From contig NZ_BBRA01000001.1 in NCBI RefSeq assembly GCF_000975035.1, forward strand, positions 248,001 to 312,000: 64,000 bases of DNA, written 5' to 3'. Both the position numbers and the translations under genes were made by a program. Position 1 is the first letter of the stretch. Every line of letters begins with the position of its first letter. The notes below the pieces were generated by a model that worked only from the letters and a program-made list of their open reading frames with translations, ran no database searches and was not told where the DNA came from. Source of the stretch: Demequina flava (GTDB taxonomy: Bacteria; Actinomycetota; Actinomycetes; Actinomycetales; Demequinaceae). This document shows positions 15,939 through 25,898 of the stretch, one piece after another.

Positions 15939-18900
15939 GGGTACAGCAGCGGCAAGACTTGGAGCGGGTTGAGTCGAAAACGGCGCGCGTCGAACCACTC
16001 CACCTCCAGGCCGTCCATACTCTGAGCTTGGACCTGCGCTACAGCCTGAACATCATCGAGCCACGCCTCTTCTGTTCGCCAGAGCGGGTGGGAGAGGAGC
16101 ACACATCGTGAGCCAGAAACGATAGCTGGGATCTCACCGTATGACCGCGCCTCTGCATTTGGTAGGGCACGAGCGGCAACTTCATAGACCTCGCTGCCAG
16201 CGAGCAGGGACCTGCCAAGAGTGAGTTCCTCGCCGCTAAACAACTCGAGCATGTCTAGTGCAAGGCGCCAGTCGAGCAGCGGGTGCTTGCGTGAGTTGTC
16301 GTACGACCGCATGCAGTCGGGACACGAGACGTCACACTTGCTCGCGTGGCTGTCTTGCATCCACTTACTTTGGAGATCGTGCAGGGCATGCGACAAAATG
16401 CTCGCAAACGTGTCCCGCTCGCCAATCTCAACCGCGTACCCCGCGCCGTTCTCGGCCGTATCTGCCATGTAGATCGCCGCCGCGACTTGTGCCTTGAGGT
16501 CTGGCTGATCGTCAACAACGATCGGAACTCGAACCGGGCTAAGTCCGACCGCAAGTTCTCCAGGGTCCAGGTCAAGGTGTGCCTGGGCCGCAATCTTGAG
16601 GCATTCAGCAAGCGAGGTATATGCCGCGCGCGCCGACCACTGCTCCAGCAGCCCAAGCGAGCCTGTCTTCAACGCCAACCGACGGGGGGTAATCAACAGT
16701 GCGTCTGTGACTCGGATCTCGCCGATGACCTTCTTTACCGGATCAAGCGGGTTGCCTCGATCCACAGTGACAGATCCATCCTCTGCGTATGCAAACTGGT
16801 ACCCCGCGCCCCCGTTATCGTTGAAACTCACCAACGGTGCCTGTGGGTACGCCTCAAGGTCTAGCGGCCCCAGTTCCTCACGCCATTCGGGCGTGGTTTG
16901 GACCGAGATATCAGGAGCCGATGCATACGATTGTTCGTCATTGCGATCGTCATAGGGACGCGGCTTGTACGTCGTCCGGAACCCCCGTGGTTCATAGAGG
17001 TCCATGGAAGATAGCGTCCCGCCGCACTGTCCGCACACCGTCGAACGGCGTACCTCTTGAAGGTCGGTGCGGCCACAGGTGTCACACCGGCCCACATGCG
17101 TTGCTCGTCCAAGAGGATCAGCCACTGGCTTCACCACTGCCCCCTGGACGTTGTACGCCACAAATCCCTCCGCCGTGTGAACCTTGCCGTCCTTCACGAC
17201 CTCGGCACCAGGAGAGAACGTGGAAATCGCTTGCCCAAGAGGTCGGTCAGAAACGACCATTCTGTCCAAGGTCTCCGTGTTCCAAGGTTTGCCGTCGTAC
17301 AGCGACCTCACCCGCGTGGGGAATCCAAACATCGGGAGCAGCCCCCGGCGAGCGAGCAGTTCACTCAGTTCGCCCTGAAAATCCTCGCCTTCATCCTCGA
17401 TAACGCGGTCGATCTGCTCAACGAGCGTAGTCCGGACGATCTCGACTGCGGCATCAATCTCATCGACCGGTAGCCGCGTGTACCGCGCTGCCCGCTCGGC
17501 AACGTCCCCAATGACGTCGGAACCTGCCAAGAAGACACGGACCGCGTCGCGATAATCGGCCCATTCCTCAGCCTGCCCAAAGGTCCCGTGGCTGCTGCTC
17601 GGCTTCCATTTGGGACGGATAGTGAGCGACAAGAAAGCCAGCCGGAGGCACTCTGAGTTGACACCTCGCTGGATGATGGCACGGCGCCCCAAGTCCAAGA
17701 ACGGCTGCGGCGGAATATCGCCCGTGATGCGATCCGGGCGCTGGAAGTAATAGTCGTCGTGGGTACGATCCCGGCACAGCGTGAGTGCGAAGCTCACCGC
17801 TTGACCCGACCGTCCGGCACGTCCCACACGCTGCTGGTAATTGAACCGTTGGGGCGGCACGTTGGCCATCATCGTGGAGCGAAGTGACCCAATGTCGACA
17901 CCGACCTCCATTGTCGTGGTCACGGATAGTGCGTCTAACTCATCAGGGAGCAAATATTCACTGGGGCTCAGGGCTCCTTTAAAGCGCCGTTGGCGATCAC
18001 GTTGTAGCGCCAGCGGGCGTGTTTGCCCCGTCAATTCAGCGATTGCGAGGCGGCGCGGCGTGTGCCCAGCCAACCATGCGTAGTAGTCGGTGGAGTCTTC
18101 TTCTCGAGTCTCCATCGTGAGTGCAGGTGCCAGGCACTGGCTGTTGGCACACACACCGGCACTCGGGTGCAGGTGGATAAATTTACAGACTGCGCATCTC
18201 CAGACATTGCGGCCGCCGGGCACCGCCACCAAACTTGTGTCAACCGATCCGGTGGTCAGGATCCAGCCCTCCACAGCGCGCACGACCACCTCGGTGGCGA
18301 ATAGCGCATCCACTTGGTTGAGCCCAGCGTCAGCGTCAACGCCCAACGCCTTTGCCGCAGCGGTGACAAAGTACTTGGCTGCAGGAACCATCACTGGCTC
18401 GGCCTGGACTCCAGAGGCAAAACTGTCGTCAAAGCGCCGCTTAAGCCCAAGTGTACGAATGACGGAATCCATGACCTGTATGAGTGTTTCTGGGTCGAAC
18501 GGACCATCCACATGCGGCGTGTCAGCGATCGTGAGGCGCGCGATCCCGACCGATTCAAGATCTCGGCGCGCCCGATCGAAGAGTGACTCCGAGATTGCCT
18601 TCCGCATCTCGCGGAGCAATTTCTCTCGGCCTTTCTCAATCGGGGGAGTCTTCCACGCCCCCTTCACCGGCGGGTCGAATGCGCGATACCACGGCGTCGT
18701 CGACGCGGCATGCATATCCTCAAGTTGGGCGTTCCACGGACTCGGGCCTCCAGGGTTGACGCCGATCTCGAGCAGTGCCGACTCGACACGACCATGGAGC
18801 TCAAGCATGGAGAGCGATTGCCCCTCGCCCAACGTCTGCAGCGCCGATTGAAGGTCTGCTACTTGAGACTCGCCCAGGGAGATACCCGCCTTGCGCATGA

Positions 18901-21244
18901 CGTGCGCCTGCCACCCCACCAAGACACCCAACTCTTCCGCCTGGTCCGGGTCCTTGACCGAGTCCAGGATTGCGATGGGGTCTGGCGCGCGGTGCACCTC
19001 ACGACGGACAACTTGTCGGATCAGGTCCCGGTGCCGATTGAGCGCGACTCCTGCGGCGGTACGTGCGGCATCGTCGCGGCTGTCAGTGAAGATGATGGTC
19101 TTAGCATCGACAATGGCGTCTCGCCCAGTTTTCCCAATGGCCAGGGACCGAACCAACTCGGACAGATACAGTTGAGTCGCCGCTGCGTTACCAGCAGTAT
19201 GTGCACGGATGGGAGACCGGGCAACTCCGCTGAGGAACACGTCCGAGTTGGGCTGCTTCTCGTTGACATCGCATGCGGGACACTTCGTCGGTAATGCCGG
19301 GGAGTTTCCGGTGTCGCTACCGCTCAATGAAGCGAGTCGAATCGCATTGCCTGCCCCAACCGTAGGCTGCGCCAACCCCAGTGCTGGGTCCCAATCGAGC
19401 GAGCGGAAACCAAACTTGGTCTTAGCCGCGCTCCAGTCGTCGACGTCGACGGGCCCGCCGGGCCTCAGCCAGAGGTACTCCTGGCCAGTCTTGCGAAACA
19501 CTGGCCGGCTCGCTTGGCGTTCAATGGTCGGCAAAGACGAGATCAGTCTGTCGCTGCCCTTCACCTCAACCGTGTTGCCACCCAAACTCACATCGCCGCA
19601 CTGGAAGCAGTACAGCAAATCCAGCACTCTGCAGCCGCAATCGTCGCAGGTAGTCCTGGGTGCCGAGTAGAGACGGCCGATGCGCCGCTCAGCACCACGA
19701 TTGCTGACACCACTGCACGACGCATTTGAGCATGCCCAGATCCCGCGGGGTGTGCGCACGAATAGGTGAGCACGCATCGGGATCAGTCGAGGCGTTGTCT
19801 CTGCAGCACTCGCATCTGCCAGGCGCTGGAGCACGGCATCCAGTTGGGCCTCGGAGTTTACCCCCGGGCCCAATAGTCGCGCCGCGATGTCGCCCACAGA
19901 CGTTGCCCTTATGCGCTCCGTTCCCGGCTCGCGGCATGCGGCCGCTACGGCGTGCGAAACGTCCGTCAGCGATGCATCAGAAAGTGCGCCCGCGCTCCAG
20001 TAGCCCGATAACTCCTCCACGTCGAGAGGCGCCCCCGCGTCAACCGCGAAAGACTCCCGCGAGGTGCCAAAGAACTCTTCCAGGTACGACTGGCTCGAAG
20101 GTCCCTCATCCAAGGAAGCGGAAGTCGCGATAACCCTGAGTTGCGGGGAGTCTGCGGACAGACCCAAGCGACCTAAGAGTTGACGGATGATAAGCGCCAC
20201 CTCGCTACCTTGCGTTCCCCGGTAGAGGTGGAGCTCATCCACGACGAGAGTGAACACATGAGACGGGTCGGATTCGAGCCAGTCACGCGTTGTAGTGAAC
20301 AGCGAGTCCTCGAATGAGCGCATCATCATTGTGCTGAGCATCGAGTAATTGGTGACAAGGATGTCCGGAGGACTGTCAATCATGTCCCACCGCGTCATCA
20401 TTTCGCCCGACACCGGATCAGAAAACTCTGCTGGGTCGAGTTTGGATTTTCCCGCAGTTCCAAGGTCGCGGTCGTTCTCAATAGACTTTAGAACATCTGC
20501 GAAACTCTGATCCAGTTCACGGAGCTCCTTCGCAACCTCAGCCGCCTTTCTTGAGTTCTTGGTCGGCTTGCCTTGGTTCCCCAGCGTGCTGCCGGTGAAT
20601 CGACCAAACCAGACTGGGCGGCCAGGATTTGCGGCGTTGAGGGTGCGAATTGCCCTGCGCAGTCGGGTCATTTGATCCTCGACCAGCGCGTTCGTGGGGT
20701 ACAGCACCAGCGTTCGAACGGCACTAGCCCTAGTCTCGCCATGGCGCATAGGAGCCCACTGTGGCTGAGTTGCCTTCCACCAGTGGTTAGCCTCCGGCTG
20801 TGCCCCCCAGGATTCCGCTTCCTGCAGCAACCGCGCTAGCACCGGAAAAAGGAAAGCCTCTGTCTTTCCAGAGCCGGTACCAGACGTCACGACAACGTTG
20901 TGTTGAGAATCATCGCTAAAGTGACGTTCGATCGCATTTGCCTGATGCGTCCGCAGCCGCACACCTTCGGCGTCATCCACACCAAAGAGAGCACATGCAA
21001 CCTGCTCCAAGTGTGATCGCGACACCCCTGCGGCATCCGCGGCAGCCCCAATGGGCACTACGTTGGGGTACGGCAACACAGGCTCGATGAGTACGTCACC
21101 TACGACAGCACCTTCGGCTTCGAGGAGTTCTTTGCGTTCCTGCATGAGTTGGGGGTCGTTGAGCCAATACGCGGTGTCGTAGTACCGCAGGAAGGCATCT
21201 CGCAATCCCTGTGCAAGTGTGGAGGGACTCGCTTGAGCGCTCAT
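15935..21244 (-). CDS. druE: DruE-like DEAD/DUF1998 helicase
   Basis: A protein of 1769 residues, long as in the DruE family. Walker A TSGTGSGKTE sits at about 120-129 and the DExH box is DELH at 336-339. Motif VI is QQRVGRAGRSGQ in the second RecA domain. Several C-x2-C pairs (CDDCGC, CFQCGD, CPACD, CDTCG, CGQCGG) suggest zinc ribbons. The C-terminus CDVSCPDCMRSYDN is the DUF1998/MZB cysteine cluster. Helicase plus DUF1998 in one very long chain is what separates DruE from the split DrmA/DrmB of DISARM. ATG 21244 with GAAAGG upstream; the in-frame extension looks non-coding. It is 47 bases after the 1016-residue gene and overlaps the nuclease start. Confidence 0.75.
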   Translation of the reverse strand: MSAQASPSTLAQGLRDAFLRYYDTAYWLNDPQLMQERKELLEAEGAVVGDVLIEPVLPYPNVVPIGAAADAAGVSRSHLEQVACALFGVDDAEGVRLRTHQANAIERHFSDDSQHNVVVTSGTGSGKTEAFLFPVLARLLQEAESWGAQPEANHWWKATQPQWAPMRHGETRASAVRTLVLYPTNALVEDQMTRLRRAIRTLNAANPGRPVWFGRFTGSTLGNQGKPTKNSRKAAEVAKELRELDQSFADVLKSIENDRDLGTAGKSKLDPAEFSDPVSGEMMTRWDMIDSPPDILVTNYSMLSTMMMRSFEDSLFTTTRDWLESDPSHVFTLVVDELHLYRGTQGSEVALIIRQLLGRLGLSADSPQLRVIATSASLDEGPSSQSYLEEFFGTSRESFAVDAGAPLDVEELSGYWSAGALSDASLTDVSHAVAAACREPGTERIRATSVGDIAARLLGPGVNSEAQLDAVLQRLADASAAETTPRLIPMRAHLFVRTPRGIWACSNASCSGVSNRGAERRIGRLYSAPRTTCDDCGCRVLDLLYCFQCGDVSLGGNTVEVKGSDRLISSLPTIERQASRPVFRKTGQEYLWLRPGGPVDVDDWSAAKTKFGFRSLDWDPALGLAQPTVGAGNAIRLASLSGSDTGNSPALPTKCPACDVNEKQPNSDVFLSGVARSPIRAHTAGNAAATQLYLSELVRSLAIGKTGRDAIVDAKTIIFTDSRDDAARTAAGVALNRHRDLIRQVVRREVHRAPDPIAILDSVKDPDQAEELGVLVGWQAHVMRKAGISLGESQVADLQSALQTLGEGQSLSMLELHGRVESALLEIGVNPGGPSPWNAQLEDMHAASTTPWYRAFDPPVKGAWKTPPIEKGREKLLREMRKAISESLFDRARRDLESVGIARLTIADTPHVDGPFDPETLIQVMDSVIRTLGLKRRFDDSFASGVQAEPVMVPAAKYFVTAAAKALGVDADAGLNQVDALFATEVVVRAVEGWILTTGSVDTSLVAVPGGRNVWRCAVCKFIHLHPSAGVCANSQCLAPALTMETREEDSTDYYAWLAGHTPRRLAIAELTGQTRPLALQRDRQRRFKGALSPSEYLLPDELDALSVTTTMEVGVDIGSLRSTMMANVPPQRFNYQQRVGRAGRSGQAVSFALTLCRDRTHDDYYFQRPDRITGDIPPQPFLDLGRRAIIQRGVNSECLRLAFLSLTIRPKWKPSSSHGTFGQAEEWADYRDAVRVFLAGSDVIGDVAERAARYTRLPVDEIDAAVEIVRTTLVEQIDRVIEDEGEDFQGELSELLARRGLLPMFGFPTRVRSLYDGKPWNTETLDRMVVSDRPLGQAISTFSPGAEVVKDGKVHTAEGFVAYNVQGAVVKPVADPLGRATHVGRCDTCGRTDLQEVRRSTVCGQCGGTLSSMDLYEPRGFRTTYKPRPYDDRNDEQSYASAPDISVQTTPEWREELGPLDLEAYPQAPLVSFNDNGGAGYQFAYAEDGSVTVDRGNPLDPVKKVIGEIRVTDALLITPRRLALKTGSLGLLEQWSARAAYTSLAECLKIAAQAHLDLDPGELAVGLSPVRVPIVVDDQPDLKAQVAAAIYMADTAENGAGYAVEIGERDTFASILSHALHDLQSKWMQDSHASKCDVSCPDCMRSYDNSRKHPLLDWRLALDMLELFSGEELTLGRSLLAGSEVYEVAARALPNAEARSYGEIPAIVSGSRCVLLSHPLWRTEEAWLDDVQAVAQVQAQSMDGLEVEWFDARRFRLNPLQVLPLLYP

Positions 21245-21291
21245 CAATGGCCTTTCAGTTGATGCCGATACGGCACTGGTAGACGGGGTCG

Positions 21292-24200
21292 CTAGGAACA
21301 AAGAAGCGTGAGAAGCCAATCTGCAGTCGGCCGGTCGACGTTGGTGTAAACCGACACACGCCTCTTGACTTTGCCAACAGATATCCGCGCTGGGCGCGGC
21401 AACCTGCCAGAGCTGACAACAGCCGCACGGGCATAAAGTCCCGGTAGATTGCACCCTCGGGGAACCATGATTGCTGCGCTGTCCGCATGATATGTGGCCA
21501 GTGGGTGTCCCGCGTCAGTCGCGGCCACGTATTTCACCAGAGACGCGGGTCCACGCGCGCAGTGCCCTAGGCCAACGTCCGAGGCCTCCCGCCAGATGTA
21601 CATGCGCTCAAAGCCGCGGATAAGTCTGAATGCCCCCGCGCGATCCACATCAGTTGTAGCCACCCACGATGCGCTGACGGTGTCGAAGAACTCGGCTGAC
21701 ACGAAGCCAGGTAGTTTCACGCGAGGCAGTGAGCCCCCAACGGAACTAATGGACGGTAGCACCTGCGTGAGCTGCCAGGCAGGGTCGTCGACCACTCCGA
21801 TACCGTGTTCGAACGCGACCTCCAGCACTGACTCCGGGACGTTCTCGATGATCGACCGTGGCGGCTGGACTTCGTTCGCGCGCTCGCTGAGCAACGCACC
21901 CTCCGATCCGGCCGAATCGATCAGCCATTCCCACGCCTCCTGCGGCCAAGAACCAATCGGCTCAGACTCAGTATTGGGGCGCACCGCAAGCTGAGCCTCA
22001 GGCACCGACCACCGGACGACGGCTCCCGTCGCGTCCCGTTCAATATCAATGGCGCAGATTTGCTCAAGGGCTTCTACAAATGTGGATCGGAAAAGAGAAC
22101 CCGGTTCGATTTGCGTCGCGACGTAGTCAAGTGCAGAAGGCTTGCCCGATCCCAGGTGTTGAACGGCGTCGAGCGCTCCTGCCCATAGGCGAGACTTCCC
22201 CTCGTCAACTGTAGGCAGGTCTGAGACGTCAAGCTTTTGTTCTACATACGCCTGTGGAGCGACCTTAGTCGCTTTCCACGCCCAGCCCGGAGAACGCTTG
22301 ACGACCCCACAGTACTTGCACTCGCCCGAGATGTACTTGAGTTTTGGGCCGGTCCCGAACACCGGATACTCCAAGTAGTGAGCGCCGGTGCGCACACACG
22401 ACTTCGGGTCGGACTCGGCAAGCGCAACGGACGGTTCAGAGACGACGTTCGTCTCAGTCCGCCGCATCCATGGTGCCGTCGCCGGTGCCGGCGCCACTTC
22501 TACGTCAAGTTCTCCGCCCTCTACCCATAATCCAGAAATGCTCGCAGTCACATCGGATTCCGGGGATACTTCCATGCCGACCGCACCGCGTGCAGCTTGG
22601 TCGGGTCCCACTCGATAGGAGCAGGCCAGCACATCGCCGGTCGATGAAACTGGTTCCTGTTCGCCCCCCGTCCGTAGACGCAGCGTGACCTGCTGGACTG
22701 GGTCAACTTGACCCGGGACATATAGTTCGATGCGGTAGTCCCCCACGGCAAGTTGCTCAGACGAGAGCTCCACGATGGCAGCGCCGTGGTCCGCGTTCCA
22801 TGTGCGCACCACGGTGTCCGTCTTGAGAGAGGACATACGGATCTCTAGCGAAGGCACCTGTTCGAGCGAAACTCGGATCTCCGGCGGCGCTTTGACAGAC
22901 CACTTTCTGATCCTCGAAGGAATCTTGATCCCGCCGCCAAGCGTAAGGAATCCGCGAGCTAGCGGGACTAGTTCTGGCACCAAATTCTCGAGGGGCGGCG
23001 TGAACATCTGAACATCGGTGAACAGCGCCCATCCTTCAGGTACACCCTCCACCCCAGTCCGCTTCTGCCATCCTGGACGAGCATGGGCTTCAAGCGTCTG
23101 CTCTACCAGGCCCAAGCCGGTTCCTTTGATGCACCCCTCGTCCACCAACAGGATCGACTCGGAATTAAGTTGGAGCCGCTCCCGCTCCACGAATGCCTGC
23201 TGCAATTCATCGAACACCAAAGGCACGATGAATCGCGGGTCACGTCGGAGCGGCGCAAGGCCATCACTTGTGCTCTCGCGCAATTCAACGATGCCCGAGA
23301 CCACACTTGCGGGTGCGATGGTCCCGCGTGTGGGAATAATGCGCGTGGTAGACGCCCCTGCGACGGCTTCGATGTCGCTCCAATCCCCTTTGGAATCTCG
23401 CACTTCCAACGCCGTCGCATTTGCAGACGCACCCCTGGAGTTCAGGAGGAGCATTAGTTCCAGATTGCTGCCGAAGAAACCCTCATGGAGGTCGGCGAGC
23501 AAACGTACGGTGCCTTGGCTCTGCGCAAGTTCCGAATCTGTCGAATCAACCGAACCATCCCAGCCTGCGAGTTCAAGTGCGACGACATCGGCGATTCGAG
23601 CCCGGGTGGAGTCTCGAGACCACAGTTTCTTCAGGCTCATGGAAGCGGGACAAGACTCAAGCGAGAACCACTCACCCAAATATCCCTCGAGGTCCGCCCC
23701 AGCAATCTCCATACCGGGTGCCAGCCCGTACTTGACGAAGAAGTGGATGAACTTTTTCCTGTCGCCATCGCGCACCAACGCTTGCGACAATGGCAAGCCC
23801 ACATACCTATGGCTCAACGCATACGCGGTCGGCAGCCCTCGCGCACCATCGCACTCCTCAAGCCACCAGTTCAACGCCCCCCAATAGTCTTCGGCCCGCG
23901 CTGAATAGTGTTTCTGAACGTCTGACAACGATGCCTTGTCCGTCGCGAGCCCTAGTGCAGCAGCGAGTTGGGGGTAGTACGCGTTCTTTGCATACGGCGA
24001 GTCGTCTGCTCCCATCTGTTCGGCTGCGACCACCGTCATCGCAAGAAACGCAAGGATGGGTGGAGGCTGCTTCCTGGTGTTGGCGTCTCGCATCCACACC
24101 CGTCGTTCCACGGTGAGCGTGTTAAGGCGGAGGCGTCCGGAGCTCACTACAACGCCGGCCACCGCATCCCTCAGACCGGATACCGGGTCCCCCGACCAAT

Positions 24201-24342
24201 TGGCTGCCTTAGCAATCTCCGCGAGGATGTCGTCTTCCAGGTCGAGATACGACGGACCCGCATCTTCAGCCTCTGGGTAGATTATCGCTGCTACAGCGTC
24301 ATTCCAGGATGAATAGTTGCTCCAAGCTTCAATGCTTGCCAC
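21292..24342 (-). CDS. 1016-residue protein of unknown function in the Druantia-like operon
   Basis: GTG start (VASIEAWSNYSSW), 1016 residues, first gene of the operon with the DruE-like helicase and the nuclease. No membrane segment. The N-terminal 350 residues are helical with Trp/Tyr-rich patches (YWGALNWWLEECDG, HRYVGLPLSQALVRDGDRKKF). The middle looks beta-rich (RIELYVPGQVDPVQQVTLRL). A likely zinc site CKYC lies near residue 690, with a further C-rich approach upstream. No enzyme motif is recognised. By place and size it fits one of the two unassigned proteins of Druantia type II (DruF or DruG), possibly a DNA-binding or scaffold subunit. That role is inferred, not seen. Confidence 0.6.
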   Translation of the reverse strand: MASIEAWSNYSSWNDAVAAIIYPEAEDAGPSYLDLEDDILAEIAKAANWSGDPVSGLRDAVAGVVVSSGRLRLNTLTVERRVWMRDANTRKQPPPILAFLAMTVVAAEQMGADDSPYAKNAYYPQLAAALGLATDKASLSDVQKHYSARAEDYWGALNWWLEECDGARGLPTAYALSHRYVGLPLSQALVRDGDRKKFIHFFVKYGLAPGMEIAGADLEGYLGEWFSLESCPASMSLKKLWSRDSTRARIADVVALELAGWDGSVDSTDSELAQSQGTVRLLADLHEGFFGSNLELMLLLNSRGASANATALEVRDSKGDWSDIEAVAGASTTRIIPTRGTIAPASVVSGIVELRESTSDGLAPLRRDPRFIVPLVFDELQQAFVERERLQLNSESILLVDEGCIKGTGLGLVEQTLEAHARPGWQKRTGVEGVPEGWALFTDVQMFTPPLENLVPELVPLARGFLTLGGGIKIPSRIRKWSVKAPPEIRVSLEQVPSLEIRMSSLKTDTVVRTWNADHGAAIVELSSEQLAVGDYRIELYVPGQVDPVQQVTLRLRTGGEQEPVSSTGDVLACSYRVGPDQAARGAVGMEVSPESDVTASISGLWVEGGELDVEVAPAPATAPWMRRTETNVVSEPSVALAESDPKSCVRTGAHYLEYPVFGTGPKLKYISGECKYCGVVKRSPGWAWKATKVAPQAYVEQKLDVSDLPTVDEGKSRLWAGALDAVQHLGSGKPSALDYVATQIEPGSLFRSTFVEALEQICAIDIERDATGAVVRWSVPEAQLAVRPNTESEPIGSWPQEAWEWLIDSAGSEGALLSERANEVQPPRSIIENVPESVLEVAFEHGIGVVDDPAWQLTQVLPSISSVGGSLPRVKLPGFVSAEFFDTVSASWVATTDVDRAGAFRLIRGFERMYIWREASDVGLGHCARGPASLVKYVAATDAGHPLATYHADSAAIMVPRGCNLPGLYARAAVVSSGRLPRPARISVGKVKRRVSVYTNVDRPTADWLLTLLCS

Positions 24343-24518
24343 CGTCGCCCCCAGCGTCGTCGGTTGTGTGTTGCTATGTAATATTCCTTATCGCGTCACC
24401 GCAAAGCAACTCGACACGTCCAGGCTTTCACGCACCTGTGACATCGCTGACAATTGCACTGTGGCCACGCGCCCCGCCGGGACACCCAATGTCTCTCCCA
24501 TCAGCTAAGCTGTCGATC
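24343..24518. promoter_or_regulatory. Shared divergent promoter region of methyltransferase and helicase operon
   Basis: The 176 bases between the two divergent starts contain the most A/T-rich patch nearby (around 24375-24395, with TATGTAATATTCC), which may hold -10 elements for both directions. No clear -35/-10 pair or palindrome could be fixed. Back-to-back placement would let methylation and restriction genes be balanced from one region. Confidence 0.35.
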
Positions 24519-25898
24519 ATGCGAAACGCTTCCTCCTCTGGCTTTACCTACGCGGATCTGTTCGCCGGCATCGGCGGATTCCACGCAGCGCTGAGCCACG
24601 GAGGAGGGCGATGTGTATATGTATCTGAGATTGACGACCGTGCACGTGCAACCTACGAACTGAATTGGATCGCACCACTCCCTGGCGCAGACCAGCCACA
24701 GGTCAACACGGATATCACGAAGGCCACGCCTGAGCACGGTGCGGTCGACGTCCCCGAGCATGATGTCCTTACAGCAGGCTTCCCCTGTCAGCCGTTCTCC
24801 AAATCTGGAATGCAGCGAGGCATGGATGAGGCTCGCGGAACGCTGTTCTGGAACATTGCTCGCATCCTCGAGGACCGCACTCCCTCCGTGGTGCTCCTCG
24901 AAAACGTACGCAACATAGCGGGACCCCGCCATCGCCATGAGTGGGATGTGATCATTCGCACGCTCCGCGAGATTGGGTACCGCGTGTCCGATCAGCCAAC
25001 GGTCTTCTCTCCCCACCTTCTCCCACCCGCCGAGGGAGGCACGCCGCAGGTCCGTGATCGTGTATTTATCCTGGGAACCTACATCGGTGCTGAACGCGTG
25101 GCCTCCGAAATCGCCGCTGAGAGGATTCCGGGTCCCGTGGTAGACCGTCGTGCCAGCGCAGGGTGGTCCGTGGACGATTGGCTCACCGAGTGGATACTTG
25201 ACGACGACGAAGCGATTACGGACATCGACCGCTACCGGCTCACTGCGATCGAACGTGACTGGATTAATGTCTGGGACGACTTGGTGGCTCGCTACCGCCA
25301 AGAAACACTGACAAGCCTGCCAGGATTCCCTCTTTGGGCGGACCATTGGGTCTCAGAGGGCACGCTGGACCCCTTGGACCTAGAATCTATGCCAGCGTGG
25401 CGCCGGTCGATCATCCTCAAAAACGCGCGCTTTTACGATTCGCACCGAACGCTCATCAATGGTTGGCGCAAACGGCACCCACAGTTCAGCGCCTTCCCCG
25501 CATCTCGTCGCAAACTGGAATGGCAGGCACGCGATCTCAAGTCCCTTTGGGATGGAGTTTTCCAACTACGCCCGTCCGGAATTCGAGTCAAGCGACCCAG
25601 CTACCTGCCCGCCCTCGTTGCGATTACCCAGACGTCCATATTCGGGCCACGGAGCCGACGGCTAACGCCGCACGAAGCGGCTCGCCTGCAAGGCTTCCCG
25701 ATGAACTTCAGCTTCGGGGAGCAGCGAGACGCAGCATCCTACAAGCAGGTCGGCAATGGCGTTGCTGTGGGGGCCGCGTGGCACGTGTTCCGTACCCATG
25801 TCGCCCAAAACGCTGACGATCTACCTCAAGACCTGGTCGATTCAGTACTTGCGGCACCACGAGCTCCATCAACGTCCCTCAGCGCGATCCGCTCCTGA
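24519..25898 (+). CDS. DNA C5-cytosine methyltransferase
   Basis: A protein of 459 residues from the ATG at 24519; an ATG at 24489 would add ten residues, and neither has a clear Shine-Dalgarno. All main motifs are present: I DLFAGIGGFHAAL, IV GFPCQPFSKSG with catalytic Cys90, VI LLENVRNI, VIII QVRDRVFILGT, IX RRLTPHEAARLQGFP and X GNGVAVGAAWHV. A target-recognition region of about 190 residues lies between VIII and IX. It transfers methyl from S-adenosylmethionine to C5 of cytosine in a specific site, marking host DNA. Divergent from the helicase operon; its 3' end overlaps the DUF262 gene by 73 bases. In a Druantia type II reading this is the DruM role. Confidence 0.9.
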   Translation: MRNASSSGFTYADLFAGIGGFHAALSHGGGRCVYVSEIDDRARATYELNWIAPLPGADQPQVNTDITKATPEHGAVDVPEHDVLTAGFPCQPFSKSGMQRGMDEARGTLFWNIARILEDRTPSVVLLENVRNIAGPRHRHEWDVIIRTLREIGYRVSDQPTVFSPHLLPPAEGGTPQVRDRVFILGTYIGAERVASEIAAERIPGPVVDRRASAGWSVDDWLTEWILDDDEAITDIDRYRLTAIERDWINVWDDLVARYRQETLTSLPGFPLWADHWVSEGTLDPLDLESMPAWRRSIILKNARFYDSHRTLINGWRKRHPQFSAFPASRRKLEWQARDLKSLWDGVFQLRPSGIRVKRPSYLPALVAITQTSIFGPRSRRLTPHEAARLQGFPMNFSFGEQRDAASYKQVGNGVAVGAAWHVFRTHVAQNADDLPQDLVDSVLAAPRAPSTSLSAIRS

